From: Flavobacteriaceae bacterium
GTDB lineage: Bacteria; Bacteroidota; Bacteroidia; Flavobacteriales; Flavobacteriaceae
Direction of reading: 5' to 3'
DNA length: 7,978 nt
Assembly: GCA_029253805.1 (NCBI GenBank)
Contig: JAQWYU010000177.1
Location: forward strand, 1 to 7,978
Below, one piece after another: positions 6,213 to 7,978 of this stretch. The first letter of the stretch is position 1. Each line of letters opens with the position of its first letter. Under the pieces are notes generated by a model, which was not told where the DNA came from, did no database searches, and worked only from the letters and a program-made list of their open reading frames with translations. The position numbers were made by a program, and so were the translations under genes.

Positions 6213-7496
6213 TTAACTTTTCTCAAAATCTTTTAATGTCCTAATAATAATATCTATACAATCTAAAAGTTGTGCTTCAGACATTACTAATGGCGGCGCA
6301 AAACGTATAATATTTCCATGTGTTGGTTTTGCTAACAAACCATTATCTCTTAGTTTTAAACAAATATTCCATGCAGTATCACTCTCTTCGTGATCATTAA
6401 TCAAAATCGCATTTAGAAGTCCTTTACCCCTCACTGATTTCACAATGGTACTAGCTTCTATATACGTATTTAAACTAGCTCTGAACAAATTCCCTAAACG
6501 ATAAGCATTTTCTGTTAAATCTTCTTCTTTAACCGCTTTTAATGCGGCCATTGCGACAGCTGCAGCTATTGGATTTCCTCCAAAAGTACTTCCATGTGAT
6601 CCTGGAGTAATTACATTCATTATGGAATCATTAGCTAAAACAGCAGACACTGGATATACACCTCCGCTTAATGCTTTTCCAAGAATTAGAATATTTGGCT
6701 TAACCTCAGGAGTTCCAGAACAGTCTTTCTTTTCACAACTACAATTTCCACAGGTTGCTAATAAGCGTCCTGTTCGTGCGATTCCAGTTTGAACTTCATC
6801 TGCTATAAATAAAACATTATGAGCTTCACACAAAGCTTTTGCTTTGGCTAAATAGCCTTCTGAAGGAACATAAACACCCGCTTCACCTTGAATTGGTTCC
6901 ACTAAAAACGCTGCGATAGTTGAATTGTTGTTTAGAGTTTCTTCTAAAGCAGCTGAATCATCATAAGGGATTTTGATAAAACCGCCTGTGAAAGGACCAA
7001 AGCTATCACGAGCAATAGGATCATTTGAAAAGGAAATTATAGTAGTTGTTCGACCGTGAAAATTATTTTCACACACGATTATTTGTGCTTCATTTTGAGG
7101 AATACCCTTTACTTCATAGGCCCATTTTCGGGCAATTTTTAGAGCAGTTTCAACTGCTTCTGCTCCAGTATTCATTGGAAGTACTTTGTCAAACCCAAAA
7201 TAATTAGTGACATATTTTTCGTATAAACCTAACTTATCATTATGAAAAGCACGGGAAGTTAACGTGAGATTTTGTGATTGCTCAATCATAGCGTTAACAA
7301 TACTTGGATGACAGTGCCCTTGATTTACAGATGAGTAAGCAGATAAAAAATCATAATATCGATTTCCTTCAACATCCCATACAAATACACCTTCGCCTTT
7401 AGATAGAACGACTGGTAACGGATGGTAATTATGAGCCCCATGTTTGTACTCTAATTTAATTGCTTCTTGTGATGTAATATTATTTAAAACAGCCAT
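6213..7496 (-). CDS. rocD: Ornithine aminotransferase (ornithine-oxo-acid transaminase) with Cys-rich insert
   Basis: This class-III PLP aminotransferase moves the delta-amino group of ornithine to 2-oxoglutarate, giving glutamate semialdehyde (pyrroline-5-carboxylate) and glutamate; it links arginine breakdown to proline and glutamate. It is 427 aa and complete. Family motifs are HGAHNYHPLPVVL (19-31), DFLSAYSSVNQGHCHP (49-64), the phosphate-binding NTGAEAVETA (109-118), the FHGRTTT aromatic stack (146-152), VEPIQGEAGV (199-208), FIADEVQTG (230-238, D233 contacting PLP), the Schiff-base lysine K274 in ILGKALSGG, and GSHGSTFGGNP (299-309). The motifs and the ornithine-enzyme spacing separate it from acetylornithine and GABA aminotransferases. 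An insert with four cysteines (C249, C252, C254, C259) lies just before the PLP lysine, where many family members have a short acidic linker. The start MAVLNNITSQEAI fits homologues. It is divergent from the RlmD-like gene. Confidence 0.94.
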   Translation of the reverse strand: MAVLNNITSQEAIKLEYKHGAHNYHPLPVVLSKGEGVFVWDVEGNRYYDFLSAYSSVNQGHCHPSIVNAMIEQSQNLTLTSRAFHNDKLGLYEKYVTNYFGFDKVLPMNTGAEAVETALKIARKWAYEVKGIPQNEAQIIVCENNFHGRTTTIISFSNDPIARDSFGPFTGGFIKIPYDDSAALEETLNNNSTIAAFLVEPIQGEAGVYVPSEGYLAKAKALCEAHNVLFIADEVQTGIARTGRLLATCGNCSCEKKDCSGTPEVKPNILILGKALSGGVYPVSAVLANDSIMNVITPGSHGSTFGGNPIAAAVAMAALKAVKEEDLTENAYRLGNLFRASLNTYIEASTIVKSVRGKGLLNAILINDHEESDTAWNICLKLRDNGLLAKPTHGNIIRFAPPLVMSEAQLLDCIDIIIRTLKDFEKS

Positions 7497-7706
7497 TTTT
7501 AATATTTATAAATTTTTAAAACAACCATTCCTTATCTACCTTTATTCTTTCGAAGAGTCCGAAAATTCAGCGTGGGAAAGAAATCATCCCTAATAATTGC
7601 AATTTATGAAATATAATTCATATCATATAACTCAATTTTATAACAATTTTTCGTGTACGTTCATTTCTTTTATTAATATTGCAGATAACTGTTAGGATAT
7701 AATAAA
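7497..7706. other. Divergent intergenic region between rocD and the rlmD-like gene
   Basis: This 210-bp AT-rich gap must hold the leftward rocD promoter and the rightward methyltransferase promoter. I found a reasonable rightward candidate (7650-7681) but no exact TAnnTTTG near the rocD start. The closest leftward match, TAAAATTG (7640-7633 on the minus strand, one mismatch), is about 137 bp from the rocD ATG. No RNA gene or ORF is evident. Confidence 0.5.
7650..7681 (+). promoter_or_regulatory. Candidate promoter of the rlmD-like gene
   Basis: TTCG at 7650-7653 and TAATATTG at 7674-7681 are spaced by 20 bp. The second differs from the -7 consensus TAnnTTTG at one base, and the first from the -33 TTTG at one base. 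The predicted start near 7688 leaves a leader of about 19 nt that contains AGGA at 7694-7697, nine bases before the ATG, a usable Shine-Dalgarno sequence. Confidence 0.4.
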
Positions 7707-7978
7707 ATGCCAAAAAGAGAACGAAATAAATTTGTAAAAAAAGGACAGATATTAGAGTTAAAAATTGAAGACTATGCTTTTGGCGGAAAAGGAATTGCTA
7801 GAATTCGATCTGAAGAGGGCGAATTTGTTGTATTTATTCCCAACACCATTCCTGGGCAAACAGTAAAGGCTAAAGTAAAAAAATCAAGTAAAAAGTATGC
7901 GGAATGCAGCTTGATTGATGTCATAGAGAGTTCACCCAGCGAAGTTGAAGTTCCATTTCAAGATATACCCGGCGCGCC
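7707..7978 (+). CDS. rlmD: 23S rRNA (uracil-C5)-methyltransferase, RlmD/RumA family, N-terminal part (3' end outside window)
   Basis: Ninety codons are present and the frame is still open at the window end. Residues about 11-72 form a TRAM domain, the RNA-binding beta-barrel of this family: KKGQILELKIEDYAFGGKGI (11-30), then EGEFVVFIPNTIPGQTVKAK (37-56) and a basic KVKKSSKKYA segment. The last residues, EVPFQDIPGA (81-90), match the start of the linker region of flavobacterial RlmD-type enzymes. Enzymes of this family methylate uracil (U1939 in E. coli) of 23S rRNA with S-adenosylmethionine. The methyltransferase domain lies outside the window, so the exact target, and hence the symbol, rests on the N-terminus alone; a RlmC- or TrmA-like relative is possible, although TrmA lacks TRAM. 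The ATG at 7707 is supported by the AGGA at 7694-7697 and the basic MPKRERNKF opening. Confidence 0.8.
   Translation, partial: MPKRERNKFVKKGQILELKIEDYAFGGKGIARIRSEEGEFVVFIPNTIPGQTVKAKVKKSSKKYAECSLIDVIESSPSEVEVPFQDIPGA

Overview
The window looks like chromosomal DNA from a low-GC member of the Bacteroidota, most likely Flavobacteriia. The evidence is a TonB-dependent outer-membrane receptor, a lipoprotein with thrombospondin type-3 repeats, an Smr-domain protein paired with a tiny membrane protein, a flavobacterial-type GapN, and promoters that fit the Bacteroidota -7 consensus TAnnTTTG. Shine-Dalgarno signals are mostly weak. The taxonomic call is inference from protein families; there is no marker RNA here.

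Layout, left to right. At 1-672 (+) is the C-terminal part of a TonB-dependent receptor. It meets tail to tail, sharing a TTAA, a cysteine desulfurase at 669-1823 (-). A 97-bp divergent promoter region, with an 18-bp perfect palindrome at 1866-1883, separates that gene from a TSP3-repeat lipoprotein at 1921-2778 (+). The lipoprotein again meets tail to tail, by another shared TTAA, a two-gene unit on the minus strand: a 66-aa membrane protein (3332-3532) translationally coupled to an Smr-domain protein (2775-3335).

The stretch 3533-4542 holds no clearly intact gene. It carries two convergent gene remnants overlapping by 11 bp. One is the C-terminal half of a CAP/SCP domain (3574-3906, +). The other is a 130-codon minus-strand frame (3896-4285) that reads as a membrane-anchored protein but is interrupted by three in-frame TAA codons and no frameshift. 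About 257 bp of AT-rich DNA follows.

The right part is metabolic. A complete non-phosphorylating, NADP-dependent glyceraldehyde-3-phosphate dehydrogenase (gapN, 4543-6138, +) converges on ornithine aminotransferase (rocD, 6213-7496, -), which carries a four-cysteine insert. The 5' end of a 23S rRNA m5U methyltransferase of the RlmD/RumA family starts divergently at 7707 and runs off the window, which ends exactly on an AscI-type site.

The genes do not form one pathway: strand switches occur at nearly every gene boundary, so most genes are probably single transcription units. I did not find a convincing multi-gene defence system, mobile element or CRISPR array. The parts most deserving a second look are the multi-stop minus-strand frame, the CAP remnant beside it, the symmetric palindromic divergent promoter and the Cys-rich insert in RocD.
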